NCBI GenBank assembly: GCA_963781195.1
Contig: CAWAEZ010000011.1
Span: forward strand, 682,001 to 746,000
Length of the DNA: 64,000 bases
Reading direction: 5' to 3'
DNA from: JAJPKK01 sp963781195
Lineage (GTDB): Bacteria > Pseudomonadota > Alphaproteobacteria > Rhizobiales > Xanthobacteraceae
Shown: piece after piece, positions 27,940 to 38,063 of the stretch
How the letters are laid out: each line of letters opens with the position of its first letter
How positions within the stretch are numbered: position 1 is the first letter of the stretch
Notes under the pieces: model-generated
The model's input: the letters and a program-made list of their open reading frames with translations, nothing else
The model's database searches: none
Told to the model about the DNA's origin: nothing
Position numbers and translations under genes: made by a program

Positions 27940-28598
27940 GATGATGACTCCTCGTTGTCGGGCCGCGTTTCCAGCACCGGCTCGGGCACGGTTTCGCGCC
28001 CGCCCGGGCGGGCGCGAAGCATATGGCGGGTGATGTCCATGAAGACCGGCACCATGGCGGCCGGATCGAAGCCGGGATCGAGCGCGCGGCGCCACCACAT
28101 GCCGTCGGAGATGACCATCAGCATGGCCACGACGCCGTCGAGATCGAGGTCGGCCGGGATGTCGCCGCGCGCCACGGCGGCGCGCAGCAGGTCGCCCAGC
28201 CACGTCCTGACGTCGGCATCGAAGGCGGCGGAGATCCGGGCGATGTCCGGATTGCGCCGGGCCTCCGCCATCACCTCGGTGCACAGCAGCACCTCCTCGC
28301 CGCCCTTCCGGGCGAAGTGGTGCCGCGCCATGTCCTCGATGACGGCGAACAGCCCGCGCGACAGATCGGCGCGGGCGAACTCCTGGGCGACCTCGGCGCG
28401 GTCGCGCTCGGCAATGCCGGCGACCAGCGCCTCCTTGGAGGGAAAGTAGCGGTACAGATTGCCCGGGCTCATGCCCGCTTCGGCGCAGATGTCCTGCATC
28501 GAGGCGCCGTGGAAGCCCGCGCGCACGAAGCAACGCTCCGCAGCGGCGAGGATCTCGTCGCGGCGATCATGGCGAAGCCGGGCATTGGCCGGGCGCAT
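27936..28598 (-). CDS. TetR/AcrR-family repressor of the efflux operon
   Basis: A 220-residue regulator. The N-terminal helix-turn-helix is textbook: RRDEILAAAERCFVRAGFHG, then MQDICAEAGMSPGNLYRYFPSK. The C-terminal ligand domain is diverged, as usual. It is first in the operon, with a perfect 20-bp palindrome 31 bp upstream of its start, so autoregulation with derepression by an efflux substrate is the natural reading. Confidence 0.93.
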   Translation of the reverse strand: MRPANARLRHDRRDEILAAAERCFVRAGFHGASMQDICAEAGMSPGNLYRYFPSKEALVAGIAERDRAEVAQEFARADLSRGLFAVIEDMARHHFARKGGEEVLLCTEVMAEARRNPDIARISAAFDADVRTWLGDLLRAAVARGDIPADLDLDGVVAMLMVISDGMWWRRALDPGFDPAAMVPVFMDITRHMLRARPGGRETVPEPVLETRPDNEESSS

Positions 28599-28628
28599 GG
28601 AGACCCCCCTCCCCGTGTGCGGCGCAAA

Positions 28629-28648
28629 GAGAATGAACGTTCATTCTC
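28629..28648. promoter_or_regulatory. Perfect 20-bp palindromic TetR operator
   Basis: GAGAATGAACGTTCATTCTC equals its own reverse complement. The core AATGAACGTTCATT is typical of TetR/AcrR operators. It sits 31 bp upstream of the tetR start, where it would cover the promoter of the tetR-adaptor-permease operon. Confidence 0.85.
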
Positions 28649-28963
28649 GTAATCGAGCACCGTGAATCTGTCAACACGGCGCCGTGAACATGTCGCCGCC
28701 AACTGCGGCTGGGGTAAGGCGTGGGGGCGCGCTGGCCGGCAGACCGGTGGCGGGATCGTGCTCCCAGATCCCCCGACCAGCGGTCGTGGCCGGCTTTTCG
28801 ATCGCCTCGTCGAAACCTCGATGGAGGAACGCGGCACGGCGTTTCCTGGGCCCGCCGGCAACCGGCGCGGAGAGACGCAAAGCTGCAACGGCCTCGATTA
28901 TTCTGTAGCCCACGCCTTGGCATGGCCTGTTCAGGGCTGGCGGAATGTACGACATTGCGGCGG
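28649..28963. other. Intergenic region without a convincing gene
   Basis: About 315 bp between the TetR operator and the gene at 28964. It is GC-rich and open in several frames by chance. I see no ribosome site plus conserved start, RNA gene or repeat here. Confidence 0.5.
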
Positions 28964-29608
28964 ATGTCCGACTATTACTCGATCATCGCCAAGGCCGTGC
29001 ACGGGCTGCAGCCGAACACCGGCGAGGCGCGCCGGCGGCTGTATGACCGCGCCCGCGGTGCGTTGACCGGGGAAATGCGCAACACGCAGCTTTCGCTCGA
29101 TCAGTCGGAGATCCTGACAGCGCGCATGGCGTTGGAAGCGGCCATCACCAAGGTAGAGGCCGAGGTGCTGAACGCCGAGGACGCCCGCCTGCACGCCGAA
29201 GACGCCCGCCTGCACACGCCTGTCAAGACGCCGGTTCGTCCCGCCAAGGCACCGGCCGAGACGCCGGAAGGCCGCGGCCCGCTCACCAAACTGTGGTCGC
29301 AGGTATTCCGGCGCACCGGGCACCGTGCGGAGCCGACGCGCCGCGAGCCCGCGCCGCGCTCCACGCCCGTCGTGCCGGCTGGTAGAGCCGCCGCGCCTCC
29401 AACCACACCCCTTGCCGCACCTCTTGCAGCCTCACCTCTTGCAGCCGCACCCCTTGCAGCCTCACCTCCTGCCGGGACGCCTGCCCCTCCTCCAACCGCG
29501 ACTTCGAAGGGGCGCGACACCTGGCTCACCGAGCTTCTCGCCCGCGCCTCGCGCGAGGAGGACGAGGACGAGGCCATGGCACCGCCGAAAGTCCGCCGGA
29601 TCCGGTGA
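28964..29608 (+). CDS. Conserved hypothetical protein, coiled N-domain with Ala/Pro-rich repeat linker
   Basis: A 214-residue protein beginning MSDYYSIIAKAVHGL, followed by GEARRRLYDRARGAL and a helical region. This N-terminal block is one I associate with a family of unnamed Bradyrhizobiaceae proteins. The middle is low-complexity. A 21-bp exact-length duplication (29174-29194 and 29195-29215, one mismatch) encodes AEDARLH twice, and a 15-bp tandem array (29423-29467) encodes LAASP/LAAAP repeats. A charged C-terminal helix (WLTELLARASREEDEDE) ends the protein. No function is known. Confidence 0.7.
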   Translation: MSDYYSIIAKAVHGLQPNTGEARRRLYDRARGALTGEMRNTQLSLDQSEILTARMALEAAITKVEAEVLNAEDARLHAEDARLHTPVKTPVRPAKAPAETPEGRGPLTKLWSQVFRRTGHRAEPTRREPAPRSTPVVPAGRAAAPPTTPLAAPLAASPLAAAPLAASPPAGTPAPPPTATSKGRDTWLTELLARASREEDEDEAMAPPKVRRIR

Positions 29609-29801
29609 CGGCCGGCGACCGGACGGCACCGAAAGCTTCGACTTCGACGGCTGCCACGGCTAACCGCGCCGACCGACGTCGAACTACGACTTCTTGCGGG
29701 CTCGCAGGCCGGCGGCATGTCCGACTATGCTGCACGCGGGCGGTCGACCGCGCGGGCGCTGCGCGAAGGCATCGACTGTACTGTACGAAAGCATGGACTG
29801 A

Positions 29802-29833
29802 GCGGCCGCAGAACTGTGCGGCTGCAGAACTGT
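29802..29833. repeat. 16-bp tandem repeat, two copies
   Basis: GCGGCCGCAGAACTGT (29802-29817) and GCGGCTGCAGAACTGT (29818-29833) are head to tail with one mismatch, ending 10 bp before the start of the next gene and abutting its ribosome site. Confidence 0.9.
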
Positions 29834-29843
29834 GTGAGGGAAC

Positions 29844-30125
29844 ATGACCAATCTTCCCAGATCGATCGTCGCCCTGCCGAACGACATCCTGTTTCAGGTC
29901 TCGGTGATGCGCGAACTCGTGAACACGATCAGATCGGCACCGCCCGCCGATGTCGCCGCCGCCGTGGCGCGGATGAGCGAGGAGATCGAGGCGCTGTCGG
30001 AGAAGGCGACCAAGGTCCTCGGCGAAATCCAACGTCTCGCGGCAGCCGGAGACGACGCTCAGGCGAACCGCGACGAGGCGCTGGCGCTGCGGACGGACTT
30101 CGATCTGTTCGGAGGACACGTTTGA
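29844..30125 (+). CDS. Small hypothetical alpha-helical protein
   Basis: A 93-residue protein with GAGGG just before the ATG at 29844. It is almost entirely helical and rich in Ala, Glu and Arg (VARMSEEIEALSEKATKVLG), compatible with a short coiled coil. No signal peptide or known domain. It lies between two other poorly known genes on the same strand. Confidence 0.6.
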   Translation: MTNLPRSIVALPNDILFQVSVMRELVNTIRSAPPADVAAAVARMSEEIEALSEKATKVLGEIQRLAAAGDDAQANRDEALALRTDFDLFGGHV

Positions 30126-30416
30126 TCCGAACGGCCGCGTCCAGACCGCCTGATTTCGGCACGAGCGCCGGGTGACCACGGTCCGGGCCGGCCACCTGAT
30201 CCGTTCGCGCAATCCACACGCTTGATTCGGCCGGTGAATTTGTCCGGTTGATTATCGCAACCGACCGCCCCAGCCGCTCGGTCCACCGGTTGCTGGCGGA
30301 CGGCGGACGGTCCATTGTGCGGACCGGGAACCATCCCACCAAAAACGCCCCCAGCGCTCCGTCCTCAGCGGCGGCGCGGCTCGCGGGCCGATAACAGCCA
30401 CGGCAAGGAGGAGCAC

Positions 30417-31055
30417 ATGAGCAATCCGATCGACGATACCGGGATTCCGCCCCGCCGCAGCTTCTTCGGCCGCATGGCCGGAATGGCGGCGCTCGGATTC
30501 TCCGGTCTCGCCATGACCGCCGCCCGCGCCGAGACGGACGGTCCAAACTGGCCCGGACCGCTCAAGGGCCGGCACCGCCAGGTGTTCGACGTCTACGACA
30601 TCAACGACGGGTATCCCCTCGGCTTCGCGCACAATTTCCTGATGCCCAACAAGTCCGCGACGGCGGTCCTGATCTTCCGTCACAAGGGGCTGCCGTTCGC
30701 GCTCGGCAGCGCCATGTGGGACAAATACAAGATCGGGGAAACCCTCAAGATCAACGATCCCGAGACCAAGGCCCCGGCGGTGAAGAACCCCTTCTTCGAG
30801 GCGAAGCCGGGCGTGCTTCGCAACGACGAAGCCGCGGTCGACAAGCTGCTCGCCAAAGGCGCCGTGATCGGCGTGTGCGGCGTCGCCATGCGCGGCTTGA
30901 GCAAGCGGCTGGCGAGCAATGCCGGCGTGAGCCCCGAAGAGGCGCTCAAGGAATGGACCGCCAACCTGGTCCCGGGCGCCACGGTCATTCCGACCGGTAC
31001 GTGGGGCGTCAATCGCGCGCAGGAAGCGGGTTGCACCTATTGCGCGGGGGGCTGA
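30417..31055 (+). CDS. Tat-exported protein, probably DsrE-like fold
   Basis: A 212-residue protein with AAGGAGG upstream of the ATG at 30417. A Tat signal (PPRRSFFGRMAGMAALGF) is cleaved near ARA-ETDG. The mature domain has FDVYDINDGYPLGFAHNFL, ATAVLIFRHKGLPFAL and GAVIGVCGVAMRGLSKRL, which together resemble the DsrE/DsrF fold of sulfur-handling proteins. The C terminus is GCTYCAGG, a CXXC pair that could be redox-active. The fold assignment is by pattern only. A weak 7-bp hairpin (31069-31091) follows the stop. The 290 bp before the gene show nothing definite. Confidence 0.65.
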   Translation: MSNPIDDTGIPPRRSFFGRMAGMAALGFSGLAMTAARAETDGPNWPGPLKGRHRQVFDVYDINDGYPLGFAHNFLMPNKSATAVLIFRHKGLPFALGSAMWDKYKIGETLKINDPETKAPAVKNPFFEAKPGVLRNDEAAVDKLLAKGAVIGVCGVAMRGLSKRLASNAGVSPEEALKEWTANLVPGATVIPTGTWGVNRAQEAGCTYCAGG

Positions 31056-31197
31056 CCGCGAGGCGGAGGGCTGCCGAAAGGTAAGGCAGCCGCCCCGAAC
31101 ACGCATGAGACCCACACCCACCGCAGCCGGCGACGGCCGCGGGCGGATGTGGGGCTTTGCCGAAGACCGGGCGTTTACCACCCGTCACGAGCCGGCA

Positions 31198-31419
31198 TCA
31201 CAGCGGCTGCTCGCACCGATAGGGGTGCCAGTAACACCAGCCCGGGCCGTAACCATAGCCATAGCCGAAACCACGGTGGCCCCAGCCCTCGTGAAACCCA
31301 CCTTCGTGCCACCCGCCGCTACCAGAGCCGCGGCCCCAGGCCGAAGCCGAGGTCGGGGCAAGGGCGGCGCTGCCGAGCGCAACCGCGGCAACGAGAGCGA
31401 CGGTGATTTTGCGAAACAT
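31198..31419 (-). CDS. Small secreted Gly/Tyr/His-rich protein
   Basis: A 73-residue protein with an AGAGGAG ribosome site upstream of the ATG at 31419. A clear Sec signal peptide (MFRKITVALVAAVALG, cleavage near ASA-WGRG) is followed by a mature part of about 46 residues made of Gly, Trp, His and Tyr (GFGYGYGYGPGWCYWHPYRC). Sulfur-globule-like or cell-wall glycine-rich peptides of this kind are common in Bradyrhizobium relatives, and their function is unknown. Too regular and well started to be chance. Confidence 0.72.
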   Translation of the reverse strand: MFRKITVALVAAVALGSAALAPTSASAWGRGSGSGGWHEGGFHEGWGHRGFGYGYGYGPGWCYWHPYRCEQPL

Positions 31420-31762
31420 GACAATCTCTCCTCTGGTCAGGGATGGCGTCTTGCTCATCCACTGCGTTCGTGAGGAAGCCGGAGCGGTCCGTTCACCGCG
31501 GGCCGGTGTCACAAATCGCACCGCGGAGAAAGCCGGGTGGCTTACCCAGGGCCGCCGCCACGACATTGACATCTGCGATGTGCGGCGCGGCGGGCTGAGC
31601 GGTGAGTTGGATCCAAATGTAGGCTCAAACTCCTCCCTCACCCGGATTGCTCGACAATCCGACCTTTCCCCGCACGCAGTCCGCACGCGCGGAGGGGCCT
31701 CGCAACGCACCTTTTCAGCGATGTGTGAAACGTGTAGCCGCCCCCGGCCCAGCCGCGCGGAC
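31420..31762. other. Intergenic region between the small secreted protein and sufA
   Basis: About 340 bp carrying the promoter of the small secreted protein gene and the end of the suf operon. I see no gene, RNA or clear terminator hairpin with a T-run. Confidence 0.5.
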
Positions 31763-32146
31763 TCAGTGAGCGTGCGGCGCTTCGCCATCGGCGTTCGCCG
31801 GCGTGATCGTGACCAACTCACCGCAGCCGCACGCCGCGGTCTGGTTCGGGTTGTTGAACACGAACCCGGACGACATCTTGTCGATCTTGAAATCCATTTC
31901 GGTGCCGAGCAGGAACATCACGGCCTTGGGGTCGATCAACAGCCGCACGCCGCGGTCCTCGACCACCTCGTCGTGCGGGTTGACCGTCTCGGCGTATTCC
32001 ATGGTGTAGGACATCCCGGCGCAGCCGCCGTTCGTGACACCGACCCGCACGCCGGCGACCGGCCGCTCGGCCCTGCCGATGACGTCGCGGATACGCGCCG
32101 CCGCCGCTTCCGACAGCCGCATCACCTGGGGTCTCGGCCGTGCCAT
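31763..32146 (-). CDS. sufA: Iron-sulfur cluster assembly scaffold/carrier, A-type
   Basis: A 127-residue HesB/IscA-family protein. The start at 32146 has AAGGAG 7 bp upstream. The three invariant cysteines are present: Cys42 in NGGCAGMSY, and Cys106 and Cys108 in ACGCG near the C terminus. It carries Fe-S clusters from the SufBCD scaffold to target apoproteins. Last gene of the suf operon, 77 bp after sufT. Confidence 0.93.
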   Translation of the reverse strand: MARPRPQVMRLSEAAAARIRDVIGRAERPVAGVRVGVTNGGCAGMSYTMEYAETVNPHDEVVEDRGVRLLIDPKAVMFLLGTEMDFKIDKMSSGFVFNNPNQTAACGCGELVTITPANADGEAPHAH

Positions 32147-32223
32147 TCGCGTCTCCTTCTCCACCCGATATCTCTACCCGAATATAGGAACGCCTCGCCC
32201 GGCTCGACAGGAGCCGGTACGCC

Positions 32224-32700
32224 TCACCACATGTTCAACACCGCGCGCGCCTCGTCGGACATCCGGCTCGGCTCCCATGGCGGCTCCCACACCACCTTGA
32301 CGACGACCGGGCCGACCCCGGCCACGCTCGCCACGGCGTTCTCCACCATGGTCGGCAGCTCCTGGGCCGACGGACAGTTCGGCGTCGTGAGCGTCATGTC
32401 GACGGCCACCGAACGGTCGTCGGCGATATCGATCCGGTAGATCAGGCCGAGCTCGTAGACATCGGCCGGGATTTCGGGGTCGTAGACGGTCTTGATCGCA
32501 TTCACGATCCCGTCGGTGAGTTGGGCCACGTCGTCAGAAGGCACATCCGGCGAAACAACATCCGGCGAAAGGACCGGCGGCGAGCCCGCGGCGCCGTCGG
32601 CGGCCGCAGCAGGCCCGCCGGCAGGTGCCGGCGACGTTGCCGTCTCGCCCGGCCGCGGCGCGGCGGGGGCCGACGCAGTGTCCACCGCATCATTTCTCAT
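32224..32700 (-). CDS. sufT: SUF-associated DUF59/MIP18-family protein
   Basis: A 158-residue protein. Residues 60-158 are a DUF59 domain (TVYDPEIPADVYELGLIYRI, TTPNCPSAQELP, WEPPWEPSRMSDEA) with the conserved reactive Cys in PNCPSA. The first 55 residues are a low-complexity Ala/Pro/Ser extension that contains a 15-bp duplication (32541-32555/32556-32570, encoding SPDV twice). SufT assists Fe-S protein maturation under high demand. The start overlaps the sufS stop (ATGA). Confidence 0.9.
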   Translation of the reverse strand: MRNDAVDTASAPAAPRPGETATSPAPAGGPAAAADGAAGSPPVLSPDVVSPDVPSDDVAQLTDGIVNAIKTVYDPEIPADVYELGLIYRIDIADDRSVAVDMTLTTPNCPSAQELPTMVENAVASVAGVGPVVVKVVWEPPWEPSRMSDEARAVLNMW

Positions 32701-33938
32701 GTGAAGAAATCCTGTGCTTTCCGCAGCGCGCCGGCGAGGACGTCGACCTCCTCGCGGGTGTTGTAAAGGGCGAACGAGGCGCGGCAGCTCGCAGTCACCC
32801 CGAAACGCGTGAGCAGCGGCATCACGCAATGAGTTCCTGCCCGCACCGCGACGCCCGAGCGGTCGATGATGGTGGCGATGTCGTGGGGATGCGCGCCCTT
32901 CATCTCGAAGGAAATGATCGCACCCTTGTCGCGCGCGGTTCCCAGGATCCGCAGGGAATTGATCTCGCGCAGCCGGTCGGTGGCGTAAGAGAGAAGCTCG
33001 CGCTCATGGGCGCGGACCGGCGCGCGGCCGAGCGCATTGACGTAGTCGATCGCCGCGCCGAGCCCGATCGCCTGCACGATCGACGGCGTGCCGGCCTCGA
33101 AGCGATGGGGCGGATCGCCATAGGTCACGAAATCCTGCGTGACCTCGCGGATCATCTCGCCGCCGCCGTTGAACGGCGGCATCGCCGCGAGATGGGCATA
33201 CTTGCCGTACAGCACGCCGATCCCGCTCGGCCCATAGAGCTTGTGCCCGGTGAGAACGTAGAAATCGCAATCGATGTCGCGCACGTCGACGTCGAGATGC
33301 ACCGCGCCCTGGGCGCCGTCGACCAGCACCGGAATTCCGCGGGCATGGGCGATCCGCACCACCTCCTTCACCGGAACCACGGTGCCGAGCATGTTCGACA
33401 TCTGGGTGATCGCCACCATCTTGGTGCGGTCGGTGAGGAGCTTCTCGAATTCGTCGATCAGGAAGTTGCCGTCATCGTCGACCGGAGCCCATTTGATCAC
33501 CGCGCCGTAGCGCTCGCGCAGGAAATGCCAGGGCACGATGTTGGAGTGGTGCTCCATGATGGAGAGCACGATCTCGTCGCCCGCCTTGATGCGCTCGCGG
33601 CCGAAGGTAGCGGCGACGAGGTTGATCGCCTCGGTGGCGTTGCGGGTGAAGACGATCTCCTCGGCACGTTCGGCGTTGACGAACGCCCTCACCTTCTCGC
33701 GCGCGCCCTCATAGGCCTCGGTCGCGGCATTGGCGAGGAAATGCAGCCCCCGATGGACGTTGGCATATTCCGAGGTATAGGCCTGCTGGATGCGGTCGAG
33801 CACCGCCTTGGGCTTCTGCGCGGAGGCGGCGTTGTCGAGATAGACGAGCGGCTTGCCGTAGACCGGCATGGCGAGGATCGGAAAATCCTCGCGCACGCGG
33901 GCGACGTCGTAGCTGCCATTGGTCAACGCCGGGTGCAT
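32697..33938 (-). CDS. sufS: Cysteine desulfurase, SufS type (group II)
   Basis: A 413-residue PLP enzyme. The Schiff-base Lys is in YVLTGHKLYGPSG and the catalytic Cys in AGTHCVMPLL, the group II context. N-terminal YLDNAASAQKPKAVLD is typical of SufS. It releases sulfur from cysteine as persulfide for SufBCD. It sits 22 bp after sufD and overlaps sufT by 4 bp. No sufE is seen in the window. Confidence 0.95.
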   Translation of the reverse strand: MHPALTNGSYDVARVREDFPILAMPVYGKPLVYLDNAASAQKPKAVLDRIQQAYTSEYANVHRGLHFLANAATEAYEGAREKVRAFVNAERAEEIVFTRNATEAINLVAATFGRERIKAGDEIVLSIMEHHSNIVPWHFLRERYGAVIKWAPVDDDGNFLIDEFEKLLTDRTKMVAITQMSNMLGTVVPVKEVVRIAHARGIPVLVDGAQGAVHLDVDVRDIDCDFYVLTGHKLYGPSGIGVLYGKYAHLAAMPPFNGGGEMIREVTQDFVTYGDPPHRFEAGTPSIVQAIGLGAAIDYVNALGRAPVRAHERELLSYATDRLREINSLRILGTARDKGAIISFEMKGAHPHDIATIIDRSGVAVRAGTHCVMPLLTRFGVTASCRASFALYNTREEVDVLAGALRKAQDFFT

Positions 33939-33960
33939 GGTGTGCTGCGTCTCCTGCCCG

Positions 33961-35292
33961 TCAGCCGGCGGCCCGCGCGGCGAGCCAGGCGCGCGTCGTC
34001 TCGATCAGCGCCTCGCGGGCGCCGTCATGCTTGACCTCGTCGATCGCCTCCGCGACGAACGACTGGATCAGCAACGCTTCGGCGTCGCGCTCCGAAATGC
34101 CGCGCGCCATCAGATAGAACTTGAGGTTCTCGTCGAGCGCGCCGGAGGTCGCGCCGTGGCCGCACTGCACGTCGTCGGCGAAAATCTCGAGCTCGGGCTT
34201 GTTGTCGGCCTCCGCGTCGTCCGACAGCAGCAGCGCCCGCGACATCATGCGGGCGTCGGTCTTCTGGGCGCCGTGGCGCACGATCATCTTGCCCTGGAAC
34301 ACGCTGCGGCTCGCATCGTCGAGGACCGACTTGAAAATCTCGCGGCCCCGGCAATGCGCGGCGGCATGATCGACCAGCATGGAGGTGTCGGCGTGCTGGC
34401 GTCCCTTGAGCAGGCTCGCACCGTTGACGGAAAGCTCCGCGCCCGGCCCGTCGCAGCGCACGAACAGCTGGTTGCGCACCACACGGCCGCCGGTGGTGAA
34501 GGCCATGTCGGCGAGCCGCGCGCCGGCGCCGATCACCGCGCTGAACGTGGAGAGATGCAGCGCCTCGCGGCCTTCCGCCGTGACCTTCACGTGATCGAGG
34601 GCGGCGCCTTCACCGAGTTCGACGTCGATTGCGGTGTTGACCTGGTAGTCGACGCCCTCCGGACCTTCATGGCTCTCGAACACCGTGAGCGCCGCGCCGG
34701 CGCCGATCGTCACCAGCGAGCGCGGGAACACCGCGGCCGCCCGCTCCGACGCGAATGCGAAGACGAGATGCACCGGCCGCGCCGGGTGTGCATTCGGGGC
34801 GACCTCGATGACGGCGCCGTCGCCCATGAAGGCGGTGTTGAGCGCGTAAGCGATATCGCCCTCCGCCGGCCCGGCTCCGAGCCGCGCGAGCGCGACGGAA
34901 TCTCCGCGGCCCAGCACCTGCGCCAGCGAAGCGATCGTCAGCCCCGGCTCCGGGGCGAGATCGGAGAGCTCCGGCACCAGGGCGCCGTCGACGAAGACGA
35001 TGCGGCGGACATCGAGTCCGCACAGCACCCCGCCGGCCGCGCCGGCGCGCGCCTTCGCGGCCGCGTCGGGGGGCGGCGCCAGGGGCTTCGCATCCCGCAT
35101 CAGCGCCCGCAGGTCGGTGTATTTCCACGCCTCGACGCGGCGGTGCGGCAGGCCGGCCGCCTCGAACCGGCGGAACGCCGCTTCGCGGCGCGCAGCCGCC
35201 GCCGTGCCGGCAAGCTGTGGACGCAGCGCCGCGAAGGCGTCGACGAGGCCGGTTTCCGCCGCAGTCCTGATGGGCCTGAGATCCGCCGTCAT
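33961..35292 (-). CDS. sufD: Fe-S cluster assembly protein SufD
   Basis: A 443-residue SufD. The start at 35292 lies 4 bp after the sufC stop; an upstream in-frame start at 35316 would overlap sufC. The beta-helix core and conserved C-terminal block (CGHGATSGALDENLKFYLMA, then GISERDAEALLIQSFVAEA) are clear. It pairs with SufB in the SufBC2D scaffold. Confidence 0.94.
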   Translation of the reverse strand: MTADLRPIRTAAETGLVDAFAALRPQLAGTAAAARREAAFRRFEAAGLPHRRVEAWKYTDLRALMRDAKPLAPPPDAAAKARAGAAGGVLCGLDVRRIVFVDGALVPELSDLAPEPGLTIASLAQVLGRGDSVALARLGAGPAEGDIAYALNTAFMGDGAVIEVAPNAHPARPVHLVFAFASERAAAVFPRSLVTIGAGAALTVFESHEGPEGVDYQVNTAIDVELGEGAALDHVKVTAEGREALHLSTFSAVIGAGARLADMAFTTGGRVVRNQLFVRCDGPGAELSVNGASLLKGRQHADTSMLVDHAAAHCRGREIFKSVLDDASRSVFQGKMIVRHGAQKTDARMMSRALLLSDDAEADNKPELEIFADDVQCGHGATSGALDENLKFYLMARGISERDAEALLIQSFVAEAIDEVKHDGAREALIETTRAWLAARAAG

Positions 35293-35296
35293 GGCG

Positions 35297-36052
35297 TCAC
35301 GCTGCCTCGTCCACATAGGGCGCGTAGCCGCTGGCCTCGAGCTCGAGCGCGAGCTCCTTGCCCCCGGTGCGCACGATGCGGCCCTTCGACAGGACGTGCA
35401 CGATGTCCGGCACGATATGGTCGAGCAGCCGCTGGTAGTGGGTGATGACGATCATCGCACGCTCCGGCGAGCGCAGCCGGTTGACGCCGTCGGCGACGAG
35501 CTTGAGGGCGTCGATGTCGAGCCCGGAATCGGTCTCGTCGAGCACCGCGAGCTTGGGCTCGAGCAGCGCCATCTGCAGCACCTCGTTGCGCTTCTTCTCG
35601 CCGCCGGAGAACCCGACATTGACCGGGCGCCGCAGCATCTCCTGGTCGATCGACAGCTTGGCGGCGACCTCGCGCACCCGCTTGAGGAAGTCGGGCGTCG
35701 AAAGCTCGGGCTCGCCGCGCGCCTTGCGCTGGGAATTGAGCGCCGTGCGCAGGAAGGTCATGGTGGCGACGCCGGGGATTTCCAGCGGATACTGGAAGGC
35801 GAGGAAGATGCCGCGGGCGGCGCGCTGGTCCGGCGAAAGCGCGAGCAGGTCGGCGCCCTCGAAGGTCACCGAGCCGCCGGTCACGTCGTAGCCGGGCTTG
35901 CCGGACAGTACGTGGGCAAGGGTCGACTTGCCCGAGCCGTTCGGCCCCATGATGGCGTGGACCTCGCCCTTGTTGACGGAGAGGTCCAGCCCCTTGAGGA
36001 TCTCACGGCCGTCGACACTGACCTGAAGATCGCGGATATCGAGCAAGCTCAC
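35297..36052 (-). CDS. sufC: Fe-S cluster assembly ATPase SufC
   Basis: A 251-residue ABC-type ATPase. It shows Walker A GPNGSGKSTL, signature FSGGEKKRNEV and Walker B LAVLDETDSGLD, with the Glu-Thr-Asp after Walker B typical of SufC. The start is GTG at 36052 with AAGGAAAG just upstream. It drives SufBC2D conformational changes during cluster building. A 137-bp leader containing a 15-bp tandem repeat separates it from the membrane protein gene upstream. Confidence 0.95.
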   Translation of the reverse strand: MSLLDIRDLQVSVDGREILKGLDLSVNKGEVHAIMGPNGSGKSTLAHVLSGKPGYDVTGGSVTFEGADLLALSPDQRAARGIFLAFQYPLEIPGVATMTFLRTALNSQRKARGEPELSTPDFLKRVREVAAKLSIDQEMLRRPVNVGFSGGEKKRNEVLQMALLEPKLAVLDETDSGLDIDALKLVADGVNRLRSPERAMIVITHYQRLLDHIVPDIVHVLSKGRIVRTGGKELALELEASGYAPYVDEAA

Positions 36053-36070
36053 TTCGACTTTCCTTCATTC

Positions 36071-36115
36071 GTTCGCGCATCTTGCGTTCGCGCATTTCGC
36101 TTTCGCGCATTCGCG
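36071..36115. repeat. 15-bp tandem repeat, three copies
   Basis: GTTCGCGCATCTTGC, GTTCGCGCATTTCGC and TTTCGCGCATTCGCG are head to tail at 36071, 36086 and 36101. The array lies 19 bp upstream of the sufC start codon, so it is within the transcribed suf operon leader. Confidence 0.88.
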
Positions 36116-36188
36116 CACCCGTTCCGACTGAGGCCCCCGTTCAGGCCGGCCCGCGGCGCCGGTCCGGCGGGCGGATGGCCGACGCCCC

Positions 36189-36449
36189 TCAGGCTTCCGG
36201 TCCCCAGCGCCAGCGCCAGGCGCCGTCGGTCTTGAATCTCGACACCACCGTGGTCACCACGACGGCGAGCACGATGATGGCCGACGCGATCACCATCTGC
36301 GTGATGCCGGGCGTGCCGCTTCCCATCTCCACAGTGGTCGCCCCGATCACGACCGCGACAAAGGCGCCCACCAAGGCCCAGCCCTCCCAGGTCACGGGGG
36401 TTGGGCCGTAGCCGTATCGCTTGGGCTTGAACCAATAGCGCGACATCAT
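36189..36449 (-). CDS. Small two-helix membrane protein inside the suf operon
   Basis: An 86-residue protein starting MMSRYWFKPKRYGYG. Two hydrophobic helices (about residues 24-40 and 50-69) are followed by an aromatic, basic tail (WRWRWGPEA). It lies 23 bp after sufB and before sufC, in the operon's orientation. Small membrane proteins at this position occur in other Hyphomicrobiales suf operons, but no function is known. It may tether or regulate the machinery at the membrane (speculative). Confidence 0.75.
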   Translation of the reverse strand: MMSRYWFKPKRYGYGPTPVTWEGWALVGAFVAVVIGATTVEMGSGTPGITQMVIASAIIVLAVVVTTVVSRFKTDGAWRWRWGPEA

Positions 36450-36472
36450 CGAACTCCGTCTTGATGGGCCGC

Positions 36473-37966
<1,494 letters not shown>

Positions 37967-38063
37967 TCATTCCCTCCGCTGCGGTTTCAAGGACCGCGGG
38001 TTGGATGTAGCGCGATATCGTGTGCCCGTCCGGGTTCCCGAGATCACCTTTATCGGATTGAGG

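Noticed and set aside
29717..30175. Frame beginning MSDYAARG, resembling the MSDYYSI start of the gene at 28964 and considered as a truncated paralogue
   Set aside because: Similarity is limited to the first few codons, and it overlaps the better-supported gene at 29844 in another frame.
31069..31091. GGCTGCC/GGCAGCC hairpin after the Tat-exported gene considered as a terminator
   Set aside because: Short stem, 9-base loop and no T-run, so it is not listed as a separate feature.
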